From contig JAUIBE010000004.1 in NCBI GenBank assembly GCA_030428105.1, forward strand, positions 121,104-185,103: DNA of 64,000 nucleotides. Reading direction: 5' to 3'. Below the pieces are notes generated by a model. That model ran no database searches. It had not been told where the DNA came from and saw nothing but the letters and a program-made list of their open reading frames with translations. This document shows, in pieces, positions 16,610 through 25,316 of this stretch (positions within the stretch are counted from its first letter, which is position 1; each line of letters starts with the position of its first letter). This DNA is from Gammaproteobacteria bacterium (GTDB lineage Bacteria > Pseudomonadota > Gammaproteobacteria > Xanthomonadales > SZUA-36). Made by a program: the position numbers and the translations under genes.

Positions 16610-18559
16610 ATGAGTGAACCGATCTGGAGTCCGGCGCCGGAACGCGTACAGCAAGCTCAAATTTCCCGCTTCATGGCGCTCGCCCGCGAGCGCCTGGAGC
16701 CAGGCATTGAGACCTACCACGACCTGCACGAGTACTCGCTGAAGCAACCCGAGGCGTTTTGGCGCCTGCTGTGGGACTTCTGCGAGATCGTCGGCGACCC
16801 CGGCGGGCTGGTGTTGGAAAACGGCCACCTGATGCCCGGGGCGAAATGGTTTCCCCAGGCGCGCTTGAACTTTGCCGAGAACCTGCTTCGCCATCGCGGA
16901 GATACCGACGCCATCCTGTTCCAGTCGGAAAACGGCGACCAGCGGCGCCTGAGCCATGACGACCTGTACGCCGCCGTCGCACGCTTGGCTTCAGCCCTCC
17001 GCACCCAGGGCATCGAACCGGGCGACCGGGTCGCCGGTTACCTGCCCAACCTGCCGGAAACCGTGATCGCCATGCTGGCAGCCACCAGCATCGGCGCCAC
17101 CTGGTCTTCGTGCTCACCCGATTTTGGTATCAACGGGGTGGTTGACCGCCTGGGCCAGATCGAACCGCGGGTGTTGTTCACGGTTCCTGGCTACATCTAC
17201 AACGGCAAGACCCATAGCTGCCTGGAGAACGTGCAAGGCATCGTCGAGGCCATCCCCTCGATTGAGCAGGTGGTGATGATCCCGTACGCCAACCCGGACG
17301 CGGACATCAGCGACATTCCGAAGGCCGCATGGCTTGCGGACTACGAAGACAGTGAGGCTGGCGACATTGAGTTCACCCGCCTGCCCTTCGACCATCCGCT
17401 GTACATCCTCTATTCATCGGGCACCACGGGTGTGCCCAAGTGCATTACCCACGGCGCGGGCGGCACGCTGATCCAGCACCTCAAGGAGCTTTCGCTGCAC
17501 ACCGACGTCAAACCCGGCGACCGGCTGTTTTTCTTCACCACCTGCGGGTGGATGATGTGGAACTGGCTGGTCAGCGGCCTGGCCACCGGCGCGGCCATCG
17601 TGCTGTTCGAGGGCTCGCCGTTCTACCCCGGCGCGCGCTGCCTGTTCAACATGGCGGACGCTTTCGATATCACCCACATGGGTGTCGGCGCCAAGGCAAT
17701 CTCGGCATGGGAGAAAGCCGGCGTGAAGCCGCGCGATTCGCATGAACTGAAGTCACTGCGCGCGGTGCTTTCCACTGGCTCGCCGCTGGCGCCCGAGAGT
17801 TTCGACTACGTCTACCGCGATGTGAAGGAAGACGTGTGCCTGTCTTCCATCTCGGGCGGCACCGACATCGTCTCCTGCTTTGTACTGGGCAACCCCATCT
17901 TGCCGGTCCACCGTGGCGAACTGCAGTGCGCCGGCCTGGGCATGGCGGTTGAAGTACGCCGCGATGACGGCGCACCCGCGGAGACCGGCGAAACTGGCGA
18001 GTTGTGCTGCGTGCAGCCATTCCCCTCGATGCCCATCTATTTCTGGGGCGACGACGACGGCAGCAAGTACCGCTCAGCCTACTTCGAGAAATTCGAGGGC
18101 ATCTGGTCACACGGCGATTTCGCCATGCAAACCGAATCCGGCGGCATGGTGATCTTCGGCCGCTCGGACGCCACCCTCAACCCCGGCGGCGTGCGAATAG
18201 GCACGGCAGAAATCTACCGCCAGGTGGAGAAACTGGACGAGGTGCTGGAAAGCCTGTGCGTGGGCCAGGACTGGGATGACGACACCCGCGTGATCCTGTT
18301 CGTGCGCCTGCGCGAGGGCCTGGAACTGGACGCCGACCTGCAAACCCGCATCAAGCAGGTGATTCGCGAAAACACCTCGCCCCGCCACGTGCCCGCCCGC
18401 ATCATCCAGGTGGCTGACATCCCGCGCACCATTAGCGGCAAGATTGTCGAGCTGGCGGTGCGCAATGTGATTCACGGCAAAGCGGTGAAGAACGTGGATG
18501 CCCTGGCCAACCCCGAGGCGTTAGAGCTGTACAAGGATCTGCCTGAGCTGCAGAGCTAG
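16610..18559 (+). CDS. acetoacetyl-CoA synthetase (acetoacetate-CoA ligase)
   Basis: A 649-residue ANL-superfamily ligase that turns acetoacetate, ATP and CoA into acetoacetyl-CoA, AMP and PPi. P-loop [20 protein letters not shown], adenylate-binding motifs ([28 protein letters not shown]), the hinge region [20 protein letters not shown] and the C-terminal catalytic Lys in [16 protein letters not shown] are present. The extended N-terminal domain and 650-residue length fit acetoacetyl-CoA synthetase rather than acetyl-CoA synthetase. It begins one base after etfA. Both leucine and tyrosine degradation (pathway genes nearby) end in acetoacetate, which gives this enzyme an obvious job. Confidence 0.92.
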   Translation: MSEPIWSPAPERVQQAQISRFMALARERLEPGIETYHDLHEYSLKQPEAFWRLLWDFCEIVGDPGGLVLENGHLMPGAKWFPQARLNFAENLLRHRGDTDAILFQSENGDQRRLSHDDLYAAVARLASALRTQGIEPGDRVAGYLPNLPETVIAMLAATSIGATWSSCSPDFGINGVVDRLGQIEPRVLFTVPGYIYNGKTHSCLENVQGIVEAIPSIEQVVMIPYANPDADISDIPKAAWLADYEDSEAGDIEFTRLPFDHPLYILYSSGTTGVPKCITHGAGGTLIQHLKELSLHTDVKPGDRLFFFTTCGWMMWNWLVSGLATGAAIVLFEGSPFYPGARCLFNMADAFDITHMGVGAKAISAWEKAGVKPRDSHELKSLRAVLSTGSPLAPESFDYVYRDVKEDVCLSSISGGTDIVSCFVLGNPILPVHRGELQCAGLGMAVEVRRDDGAPAETGETGELCCVQPFPSMPIYFWGDDDGSKYRSAYFEKFEGIWSHGDFAMQTESGGMVIFGRSDATLNPGGVRIGTAEIYRQVEKLDEVLESLCVGQDWDDDTRVILFVRLREGLELDADLQTRIKQVIRENTSPRHVPARIIQVADIPRTISGKIVELAVRNVIHGKAVKNVDALANPEALELYKDLPELQS

Positions 18560-18590
18560 AGAACGCTAATCCAACCGCCAACTGCGACCA

Positions 18591-18655
18591 CGTCACCCCG
18601 GAAGGCGCTTTTCGTCATCCCGGAAAGCCGAATAGGCTTATCCGGGACCCACCGG
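18591..18655. repeat. REP-like repeat CGTCATCCCGGA, one partial and one full unit
   Basis: A partial unit (18591-18608, CGTCACCCCGGAAGGCGC) is followed by a full unit (18613-18655) folding as TCCCGGAaAGCC-GAATA-GGCTtaTCCGGGA. The same partial-plus-full arrangement occurs at 51478-51545, and both are followed by about 35 bp of related sequence ending in GTGGCC. It lies downstream of acetoacetyl-CoA synthetase and may act as a 3' stem-loop. Confidence 0.68.
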
Positions 18656-18687
18656 CTGAGCAGACGAATTACCTGAGTGGCAGAGGC

Positions 18688-18939
18688 GTGGCCGCCCCAA
18701 CCAGGGGTTTCACCCGCGTGTCTGCTCGAATGGCCTCAAGGCGCACTCAAAGCTTCGCTTCTTATTGGCCTTGGCCTACCCGCTCAGGTCGTTAGAGACA
18801 TGGGCGCGTCCATACAGCACTTCCATGTGCTGATATGGCCTAACCGGGCGTCCCTGCCCGGTTGCCCAGTCTCTTTGCACTCCCTGAGCGGCATCCGAGC
18901 TTAAGGCCACGGGGTAAAACCCCTGGTTGTGACGGCCAC
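18688..18939. mobile_element. MITE-like element, family 2 (252 bp, terminal inverted repeats about 30 bp)
   Basis: The left end (from 18688) reads GTGGCCGCCCCAACCAGGGG then TTTCACCCGCGTG; the complement of the right end (up to 18939) reads GTGGCCGTCACAACCAGGGG then TTTTACCCCGTGG. The arms match over about 30 bp with a handful of differences. The interior has no convincing gene. Only one copy is seen here; it sits between a REP-like repeat and a family 1 element. Confidence 0.6.
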
Positions 18940-18956
18940 ACTGGCACGGCTTTCCC

Positions 18957-19066
18957 GGGCCGCGGGATGGGGTGCTTCTTCCGCGACCCTAAATTACAGG
19001 GACGTAATTTAGGAGCCCCATGGACGGGTTTATGCGTGTCGTGGAAGGAGCACCCCTCCCGCGGCC
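18957..19066. mobile_element. MITE-like element, family 1 copy B (110 bp)
   Basis: Inverted terminal arms (18957-18987 and 19038-19066) match the GGCCGCGG...GGGTGCTTC...CCGCGAC ends of copies A and C. The interior TAAATTAC / GTAATTTA hairpin and the GCATAAACCCGTCCATGG block (here in the complementary orientation) are shared with copy C at 51579-51687. It lies just before the 3' end of the cystathionine beta-synthase gene; the bases after it (19067-19111) hold only GCTCCTAC-type repeat fragments. Confidence 0.72.
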
Positions 19067-19111
19067 ATGATCGCGGCGAGGGCGCTCCTACAATTGAAGC
19101 CTGCGCTGCTC

Positions 19112-20485
19112 CTACCGGTCCGCCTTTCGGCGCAGGTGGTTCAGCAGGTCAACGCGGGTAATCAGGCCAAGGAAACGCTCACCATCCATCACGATGGCGA
19201 CGAAATCCTTTTCGAAAATGGGCATCAAGTCTGAAACCGGCGCATCCTTGTTGATGTAGGTCAGGTCGGAAACCATTGCCGTGTTCACCGCATCTTCGAA
19301 ACGATGGTGACCATCGGTGATGGCCAGCAGGATATCGGACTCATCGAGGATACCGACCAGCTTGTCGTTCTCAATCACCGGCAGCTGCGATACGTCGTAC
19401 AGTTTCATTCGCGTGTAGGCGTTGCCGATAGGCTCATCCGGGCCCACGGTGATGGTGTCGTGCGATTCGTAGGGCCGCGCGATCAGGTCGCGCAGGTCGC
19501 CAAACTCTTCGAACTCGATAAAGCCCTGGTCGCGCATCCAGAAATCGTTGTACATCTTCGACAGGTAGCGATTGCCGGTGTCACAGGCGAAGGTCAGCAC
19601 CTTCTTCGGCTCGGTTTGTTCCTGGCAGTACTTCAGCGCGGCCGCCATCAACGTGCCGGTTGATGAGCCCCCGAGGATGCCCTCGCGCTTGAGCAATTCG
19701 CGCCCGGCCTCGAAGCTTTCCTTATCGGTAATCGAGTAGGCCTTGTTCACCCGGGTGAAGTCGCTGATGGTGGGCAGGAAATCCTCGCCAATGCCTTCCA
19801 CCAGCCACGAGCCGCTCTTGGTGGAAAGCGTGCCTTCGTTGATGTACTCGGCCAGGATGGATCCACGCGGATCGGCCAGCACGATATCCAGCTCCGGCGC
19901 CACGCCTGCGAAGTAACGCGAAAGCCCGGTGACCGTGCCGCTGGAACCCACGCCCAGCACGATGGCGTCTAGGTCTTCATCCATCTGGCGCCAGATTTCC
20001 GGGCCGGTCACCTCCTCGTGCGCCTTGGGGTTGGAGGGGTTGCCAAACTGGTTGATGAAAAAGGCGCCGTCGATTTCCTCGGAGAGGCGCTTGGCCAGGT
20101 CCTGGTAATAATCGGGGTGGCCCTTGGCCACATCAGAACGGGTAAGCACCACCTCGGCGCCCATCGCCTTGAGGTTGGAAATCTTCTCGCGGCTCATCTT
20201 GTCGGGAATCACCAGGATCAGGCGGTAACCCTTCTGCGCCGCGACCAGCGCCAGCCCCAGGCCAGTGTTGCCCGCAGTGCCTTCCACCACGGTGGCGCCG
20301 GGCTTGAGCAAGCCAGCCCGCTCGGCGTCCTCGATCATTTTCAGGCCAATGCGGTCCTTGATCGAAGCGCCGGGGTTCTGGCTCTCCAGCTTCATGAACA
20401 ATTCACAGGGGCCGGTATCGAAATGGTTGATGCGCACCACCGGGGTGTTGCCAATCAGGCCCAGTACGTTTTCGTAGGTTTCCAT
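19112..20485 (-). CDS. cbs: cystathionine beta-synthase with C-terminal CBS domain pair
   Basis: A 457-residue PLP enzyme that condenses serine (or O-acetylserine) with homocysteine to cystathionine, or acts as a cysteine synthase. PLP lysine is Lys43 in PGASIKDRIGLKM; the phosphate-binding loop GTAGNTGLGLALVAAQKG and the GVGSSGTVTGLSRYFAG region are intact. Residues about 335-457 form two CBS motifs (TVGPDEPIGNAYTRMKLYDV and VSDLMPIFEKDFVAIVMDGE), usually a nucleotide or S-adenosylmethionine sensor. There is no haem-binding N-terminal extension. The ATG at 20485 is preferred over the adjacent TTG (20488). It is separated from the upstream ydcH-like gene by a strong hairpin. Confidence 0.92.
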   Translation of the reverse strand: METYENVLGLIGNTPVVRINHFDTGPCELFMKLESQNPGASIKDRIGLKMIEDAERAGLLKPGATVVEGTAGNTGLGLALVAAQKGYRLILVIPDKMSREKISNLKAMGAEVVLTRSDVAKGHPDYYQDLAKRLSEEIDGAFFINQFGNPSNPKAHEEVTGPEIWRQMDEDLDAIVLGVGSSGTVTGLSRYFAGVAPELDIVLADPRGSILAEYINEGTLSTKSGSWLVEGIGEDFLPTISDFTRVNKAYSITDKESFEAGRELLKREGILGGSSTGTLMAAALKYCQEQTEPKKVLTFACDTGNRYLSKMYNDFWMRDQGFIEFEEFGDLRDLIARPYESHDTITVGPDEPIGNAYTRMKLYDVSQLPVIENDKLVGILDESDILLAITDGHHRFEDAVNTAMVSDLTYINKDAPVSDLMPIFEKDFVAIVMDGERFLGLITRVDLLNHLRRKADR

Positions 20486-20507
20486 CAAAAAAGCTTCCGT
20501 ATACGTA

Positions 20508-20531
20508 AACGGCCGGGAATACCCGGCCGTT
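20508..20531 (-). terminator. hairpin between the YdcH-like gene and cbs
   Basis: A perfect 10-bp stem (AACGGCCGGG / CCCGGCCGTT) with a 4-base loop. On the minus strand it lies 21 bases downstream of the YdcH-like stop and ends in GTT plus TTAC, a short T run, 22 bases before the cbs start. It may terminate the upstream transcript or act as a leader hairpin for cbs. Confidence 0.6.
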
Positions 20532-20552
20532 CATCAAAAATTGGTGGCTAGG

Positions 20553-20765
20553 TCAGGCAGTGCTGTCCATCATTCTGGCAAGTTGGTCCTTGGCCCACAG
20601 CTTCTCTTTCTTCAGCTGGTGCAGTGCAAGGTCATCCATCGGGGCGGTGCCCAGTTCTGCCGCAGTGACTCGCTTGTCGAGTTCCTGGTGCTTATTGTAA
20701 ACCTTCAGGAATTCGTCGTTCTCTTTCAGCATTTGCTCCAGCAGATTCTGGCGATGTTCAAACAT
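20553..20765 (-). CDS. DUF465 (YdcH-like) small helical protein
   Basis: A 70-residue, charged, coiled-coil-like protein (MFEHRQNLLEQMLKENDEFL ... LHQLKKEKLWAKDQLARMMD). The spacing of the two helical segments and the HQLKKEKLxxKDxL pattern fit the YdcH/DUF465 family, of unknown function and usually 60-80 residues long. A GGACGCC just upstream can serve as ribosome-binding site. The 269 bp between it and the OmpA-like gene hold only a short GCCGGG/CCCGGC hairpin (about 20994-21011) and no gene. Confidence 0.82.
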   Translation of the reverse strand: MFEHRQNLLEQMLKENDEFLKVYNKHQELDKRVTAAELGTAPMDDLALHQLKKEKLWAKDQLARMMDSTA

Positions 20766-21034
20766 TGGCGTCCTCCGAATTCAATATTGCGCACGCACCG
20801 ATCCGCGCGGAGCCATGGCATGGCCCACGCCTGGCGCGTTGGGGTTGGGTCATTAAACTGGAATAAGTACGGTGTGCGGTTTCGCAATATGCGTGATTGG
20901 AATGGCGGGGCGCCATTATCCGCGAACACCGATTTTGTTGGGGTAAACCATGGGTTCAACAAACACTAGCGCAAATTTTCATTTTCGGCAACACGCCGGG
21001 CAAAAACCCGGCAATTTGCCGCTTGCAGGGCCGG

Positions 21035-22024
21035 CTAGTCGTCCAGCAGGATCACGTCTACCCGCCGGTTGCGGCTGCGGCCTTCCTCGGTTTCATTACT
21101 GGCAATGGGGAAATCCTCACCCATCCCCACCGAGGTAATTCTCGATGCGTCCACGCCAAAGCTCACCAGCTCGGTAAGCACGGCATCCGCACGCATTTGA
21201 GAGAGCCGCAGATTGGTTTCTGTGCTGCCGGTGGAGTCGGTGTGACCCTCGATACGAATGCGCTTGTCGGGCTCGGTTTGCAGCAGGTCGACCACTTCCT
21301 CGATGCTGGCCTGGGCCTCGGGAACGAGGTCGGTAGCGCCTGACTCAAACAGCACATCACCCAGGGTGACCACCACGCCGCTTTCAGTCTGGCGCAGTTG
21401 CAGATTCTCCAACTGACGACGCAGGCTGGCGGCTTGCTGGGAAGCCAATTCGGCTTCGCGCTGCGCCAACTCGGCAGCGGTGGCGCTGGTTTCCGCCAGC
21501 ACCCGGGCCTGCTCGGCTTCTTCACGCATCTGCTCGGCGGTGCGTGCCGACATCATTTCACGCTCGCGCGCCTCGGCGGCTTGCATGCGGGCGCGCTCGG
21601 CATCCTCTGCGGTCGCCGCCGACATCACGCGGGCGCGTTCGGCTTCCAGCCTGGCTTCCTCGGCCTCGCGCTGGCTGGCCCACACCAGCAGGTTGTTGCG
21701 TTCGCCTTCCAGGCGGTTGTACTCGGCTTCCAGCTGTTCATGCTGGGCGATGGTGCGGGCAATCTCGATGCGCCGCTCGGCCATGTAAATCAGGTGCAGG
21801 CGCTGGGTTTCGTTGCCCTGGGCCTGCTCGGCCTGGCGCAAGGCGCGCTCGGCCTCATTCAAAGCCAGCGGTGCGTAGCCTTGCAGGTTTTCATCGGCCT
21901 TCAGTCGCTCAAGCTGGGTGCGAACCTGCTCAAGCGCCAGGTCTTTTTTTGGCCCGCTCGCACATGCGGTCAGGCCAAGCGCCAACAGTGCAAGCAGCAG
22001 CAAAGGGAGTCTGCGCATGATCAT
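21035..22024 (-). CDS. OmpA-family lipoprotein with DUF4398 domain
   Basis: A 329-residue outer-membrane lipoprotein. Signal MIMRRLPLLLLALLALGLTA then Cys (LTAC lipobox). Residues about 30-110 form a DUF4398-like domain (APLALNEAERALRQAEQAQG), 110-215 a long Ala/Glu/Arg coiled coil, and 220-329 an OmpA-like peptidoglycan-binding domain (GDVLFESGATDLVPEAQASI, IRIEGHTDSTGSTETNLRLS, RSRNRRVDVIL). It probably ties the outer membrane to peptidoglycan. It overlaps the upstream DUF4398 gene by 4 bases, and both proteins start with related domains, suggesting duplication and joint work. Confidence 0.9.
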   Translation of the reverse strand: MIMRRLPLLLLALLALGLTACASGPKKDLALEQVRTQLERLKADENLQGYAPLALNEAERALRQAEQAQGNETQRLHLIYMAERRIEIARTIAQHEQLEAEYNRLEGERNNLLVWASQREAEEARLEAERARVMSAATAEDAERARMQAAEAREREMMSARTAEQMREEAEQARVLAETSATAAELAQREAELASQQAASLRRQLENLQLRQTESGVVVTLGDVLFESGATDLVPEAQASIEEVVDLLQTEPDKRIRIEGHTDSTGSTETNLRLSQMRADAVLTELVSFGVDASRITSVGMGEDFPIASNETEEGRSRNRRVDVILLDD

Positions 22025-22386
22025 TGCGGCGTTTCTCCCCAGGTGGCTTCGAAGTCTTCACGCAGGATCTCGTTCTGGCGCGAAAGGTCGGTCACCTTGT
22101 TGCGAATTTCGGCAGTGCGGGTTTTCTCAATCGCCAGCTCGGAATTGATTTCCGATTCTTCGATCAGCACGAAAGACTTGTCGTACTGCTTGTACTCCAT
22201 GCCCTTGTTCGCCTCCGCCAGTTTCTCGCGGGCAAAACGCAGTTCAACCGGCGCATGTTCTTCGGCGCCTGCAGCGACCGCCGCCTCGATGGCAGCCTCG
22301 GCGTCGGCGAACGCGTCCGGGGTAGGCTTGGCGGTGGCGCAGCCCACCAGGAAAGCGAAAGGAAGTATCAGGAAGATTTGGCGCAT
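22021..22386 (-). CDS. DUF4398 domain lipoprotein
   Basis: A 121-residue lipoprotein (MRQIFLILPFAFLVGC, lipobox LVGC). The rest is a helical DUF4398 domain with APVELRFAREKLAEANKGME and the KYDKS-like repeat YKQYDKSFVLIEESEINSEL. Function is unknown. It is translated just before, and overlaps, the OmpA-like lipoprotein that carries the same domain, so the two likely form an envelope complex. Confidence 0.85.
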   Translation of the reverse strand: MRQIFLILPFAFLVGCATAKPTPDAFADAEAAIEAAVAAGAEEHAPVELRFAREKLAEANKGMEYKQYDKSFVLIEESEINSELAIEKTRTAEIRNKVTDLSRQNEILREDFEATWGETPQ

Positions 22387-22468
22387 GGTACTCGGGTCAA
22401 CTCGGAACTAGGCCGAATTATGACGCATGGCGAAGCGGCTGTGAAACCACAAAGGCGAATTATCGCAC

Positions 22469-23137
22469 TCAGGCAGGGGCCTGGGCGTCCGGTTGGGCTT
22501 CCGGGGCGGCGGCTGCAAAGGCCTCCAGTGCCCTGCAGCGTGCGGTGATCTCCTGGATGCGCGGGAAGGGCGCCAGGTCGCAGTTAAAACGCTCGGCGTT
22601 GTAAACCTGCGGCACCAGGAAACAATCGGCCAGGCCAGGCTGGTCGCCGTGGCAGAAGTCACCCGAAGCGCCGCCGCGCTGCAACCAGGTTTCCACCGCC
22701 TGGAAGCCGCGCGCAATCCAGTGCACGTACCAGCGGGCCACGGCTTGTTTGTCAGCGCCGAAGCCGGTTTCCAGGTATTGCAGCACGGCCAGGTTATTGA
22801 GTGGCTGGATACCACAGGCGATGGTGAGCGCCAGGGAACGCACCCGCGCGCGCTCAGATGCGTTTGCCGGCAGCAAAGGTTTTGCCGAAAACACCTCATC
22901 GAGGTATTCGCAGATTGCCAGGGATTCCACCAGCACCTGCTCGCCGTGCACCAGGGCAGGCACCAGGCCCATCGGGTTGAGCTTGCGATAGGCCTCGGAG
23001 TGCTGCTCGCCGCCATTGCGCACCAGGTGCACCGACTGCTGTTCGTACGCCAGTCCTTTGAGGTTCAGCGCCAGCCGCACCCGGTAGGCCGATGAACTGC
23101 GCCAGTAGCCATAAAGCTTCAGGCCGGCTTCACCCAT
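22469..23137 (-). CDS. maiA: maleylacetoacetate isomerase (zeta-class GST)
   Basis: A 222-residue glutathione-dependent isomerase converting maleylacetoacetate to fumarylacetoacetate in tyrosine breakdown. The zeta-GST glutathione-binding motif is clear: GYWRSSSAYRVRLALNLKGL (about 10-29), followed by NPMGLVPALVHGEQVLVES and ICEYLDEVF. The ATG at 23137 overlaps the FAH stop by 8 bases. The C-terminus is unusually Ala/Pro-rich (AFAAAAPEAQPDAQAPA). It is the last gene of the hppD-hmgA-fahA-maiA operon. Confidence 0.93.
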   Translation of the reverse strand: MGEAGLKLYGYWRSSSAYRVRLALNLKGLAYEQQSVHLVRNGGEQHSEAYRKLNPMGLVPALVHGEQVLVESLAICEYLDEVFSAKPLLPANASERARVRSLALTIACGIQPLNNLAVLQYLETGFGADKQAVARWYVHWIARGFQAVETWLQRGGASGDFCHGDQPGLADCFLVPQVYNAERFNCDLAPFPRIQEITARCRALEAFAAAAPEAQPDAQAPA

Positions 23138-24113
23138 AGCGAACAATTTCCTGCTCAATTGCGCCAAAGATCGAGTTGCCGTCTTCATCCAGCATGTCGA
23201 TGTGGATGGTGTCGCCGAACTGCATGAACGGGGTTTGCGGCTTGCCACTGGCGATGATTTCCAGCATGCGCTTTTCCGCCAGGCACGAGGCGCCCAGGCT
23301 GGTGTCCTGGTTGGCGATGGTGCCGGAGCCAACAATGGTTCCCGCGGCCAGCGGACGGGTACGCGCGGCATGGGCCACGAGCTGGGCAAAGTTGAACTGC
23401 ATGTCGGTGCCGGCATCCGGCTCGCCGAACCACTCGCCGTTCAGGTGCGAGCGCAGCGGCCGGTGCAACACCGTATCGCGCCAGGCGTCACCCAATTCAT
23501 CTGCAGTAACCAGCACCGGCGAGAGCGCCGAGCGTGGCTTGGACTGCAGGAAACCAAAACCCTTGGCCAATTCGGCCGGAATCAGGTTGCGCAGGCTGAC
23601 GTCATTGACCAGCCCGATCAGCTGGATATGTGCGGCGGCGTCTTCAGCTGAGACGGCCATCGGCACATCGTCGGTCACCACCACCACTTCGGACTCGAAG
23701 TCGATTCCGTAGTCCTCGCTGACCACCGGCACCGGGTCGCGTGGGCCGAGGAAGCCGGCGGAAACCGCCTGGTACATCAGCGGGTCTTCGTAGAACGATT
23801 CGGGCACCTCGGCGCCGCGCGCTTTACGCACACGCTCAACGTGGGGCAGGTAAGCGCTGCCATCGACGAACTCGTAAGCACGCGGAAAGGGCGAGGCCAG
23901 CGCGGAGAAATCCAGCGCTTGCGCATCGCTGCGCTCACCGTTGTTCAACGCGGTGTAGATCGCGTTGAGGCGCGGCGCAACCGTATCCCAGTTGTCCAGC
24001 GCCGCCTGCATGGTGGCAGCCGCTTCACCGGCGGGGACGTAGTTGGCCAGGGCGCGATCGACAACAATCAATGTGCCATCGCGGCCGCCCGCTTTGAGGG
24101 AAGCCAGTTTCAT
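23130..24113 (-). CDS. fahA: fumarylacetoacetate hydrolase family protein
   Basis: A 327-residue enzyme that cleaves fumarylacetoacetate to fumarate and acetoacetate, the last step of tyrosine degradation. Metal-binding and core motifs: DFESEVVVVTDDVPMAVSAE (acidic ligands), LIGLVNDVSLRNLIPAELAK, GSGTIANQDTSLGASCLAEK and GDTIHIDMLDEDGNSIFGAI. It is shorter than the mammalian type (about 420) but typical for the bacterial form paired with this HmgA. It sits between hmgA (32-bp gap) and maiA (8-base overlap). Confidence 0.92.
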   Translation of the reverse strand: MKLASLKAGGRDGTLIVVDRALANYVPAGEAAATMQAALDNWDTVAPRLNAIYTALNNGERSDAQALDFSALASPFPRAYEFVDGSAYLPHVERVRKARGAEVPESFYEDPLMYQAVSAGFLGPRDPVPVVSEDYGIDFESEVVVVTDDVPMAVSAEDAAAHIQLIGLVNDVSLRNLIPAELAKGFGFLQSKPRSALSPVLVTADELGDAWRDTVLHRPLRSHLNGEWFGEPDAGTDMQFNFAQLVAHAARTRPLAAGTIVGSGTIANQDTSLGASCLAEKRMLEIIASGKPQTPFMQFGDTIHIDMLDEDGNSIFGAIEQEIVRYG

Positions 24114-24145
24114 TGCTTAACTCCTTGATTCAAGAATTCGGGTGT

Positions 24146-25297
24146 TCAGGATTCTGTTTCGGAAGCCTCGGGCTTCGTCTTCCACGAGTCGACGTAACCG
24201 CCCCACTCCACCTGCGATGCTGCCGGCGCCACTTCAAGCCGGTCGCGGGTATCGATCATCACTGCCACCTCGTCAGTGCCTTCTGCTTTGGGCGCAAAGG
24301 CATTTTGCAGCGCCATCGGGTGCGGGCCATGGGTGAAGCCGCGCGGATGGAAAGTAATCATTCCCGGGTGAATGTTGTCGCGGCTGAAGAACTTGCCCTG
24401 GTGATAGAAAATCACCTCGTCGAAATCATCATTGTTGTGGAAAAACGGCACTTTCAACGCGCCCGGGTCGGTTTCAAACGGACGCGGGACAAAGGTGCAG
24501 ATCACGAAGCGGTTGGCCACGAAGGTGGTGTGCGCAGATGGCGCCAGGTGATAACGGTGGCTCATCAACGGGCGAATATCACGCCAGTTGACCTTCACCG
24601 GCGACAGGTCGCCGTGCCAGCCCACTGCATCCAGCGGGTTGAACGGGAAAGTGATGGTGCTGATCTCACCACCCGCCCTGACTTGCACCTTCCACTCGTG
24701 CTCGTCCTGCTGTGCCTTGAAGGCGTCATCGATTTTCGGGGTATCCAGAATTGCCGGGTCGAAGATTGCGTGGTTACCCACCAGCCCTTTTTCCGGCAAC
24801 TGGTAGGCCGAATTGCTGGCCTCGATCAACAGCATCGAAACCGGCTCACTGGGCTCAATACGCCACATGGTGCTGCGCGGCAGGACAATGTAATCGCCCG
24901 CGCTGAACGGCATATGGCCGTAATCGCAATACAGGCTGCCGGCGCCGGCATGGATAAACAGCAGTTCATCGCCATCGGCATTGCGCGCCAGCGCTCGCAT
25001 GGGTTTGTCCAGCGCCCAGTTACGTACCCGGGTGCTGGCGTTGTAGAGCAGCAGGGATGCGTCCCAGGGGCTCGGCCCGTGCTCGGTAATTTTCGTGGTA
25101 TCGAAGGCGCGGGGACGATTTGGCCCCTCGAAGTTCACCCACGATGTGGGCGGGTGCCGGTGGTGCATGTGAGTGGCCGGGCCGAAGAAGCCCTCGCGAC
25201 CGATCTCACGCTCATACGTGCCTTCCGGCAGGTCAGCGTGCGCCTGCCTGGAGGCCGTGCCTTCACTACGCGGAAACTGGATCCACTTCCTGCTCAT
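24146..25297 (-). CDS. hmgA: homogentisate 1,2-dioxygenase
   Basis: A 383-residue cupin-fold iron dioxygenase that opens the homogentisate ring to maleylacetoacetate. Signature segments: REGFFGPATHMHHRHPPTSW, DELLFIHAGAGSLYCDYGHM, ISTITFPFNPLDAVGWHGDL, HHEFE-equivalent FFHNNDDFDEVIFYHQGKFF and HPGMITFHPRGFTHGPHPMA with its His/Glu ligands. This short form (about 385, against 430-440 in pseudomonads) is common in Xanthomonas-like and Shewanella-like bacteria. It is encoded 19 bases after hppD in the same direction. Confidence 0.94.
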   Translation of the reverse strand: MSRKWIQFPRSEGTASRQAHADLPEGTYEREIGREGFFGPATHMHHRHPPTSWVNFEGPNRPRAFDTTKITEHGPSPWDASLLLYNASTRVRNWALDKPMRALARNADGDELLFIHAGAGSLYCDYGHMPFSAGDYIVLPRSTMWRIEPSEPVSMLLIEASNSAYQLPEKGLVGNHAIFDPAILDTPKIDDAFKAQQDEHEWKVQVRAGGEISTITFPFNPLDAVGWHGDLSPVKVNWRDIRPLMSHRYHLAPSAHTTFVANRFVICTFVPRPFETDPGALKVPFFHNNDDFDEVIFYHQGKFFSRDNIHPGMITFHPRGFTHGPHPMALQNAFAPKAEGTDEVAVMIDTRDRLEVAPAASQVEWGGYVDSWKTKPEASETES

Positions 25298-25316
25298 GGT
25301 TGCCTGCCGTGTTGAC

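Noticed and set aside
24113..25315. 400-codon plus-strand frame over hmgA
   Set aside because: Antisense to an unmistakable homogentisate dioxygenase; the product has no recognisable feature.
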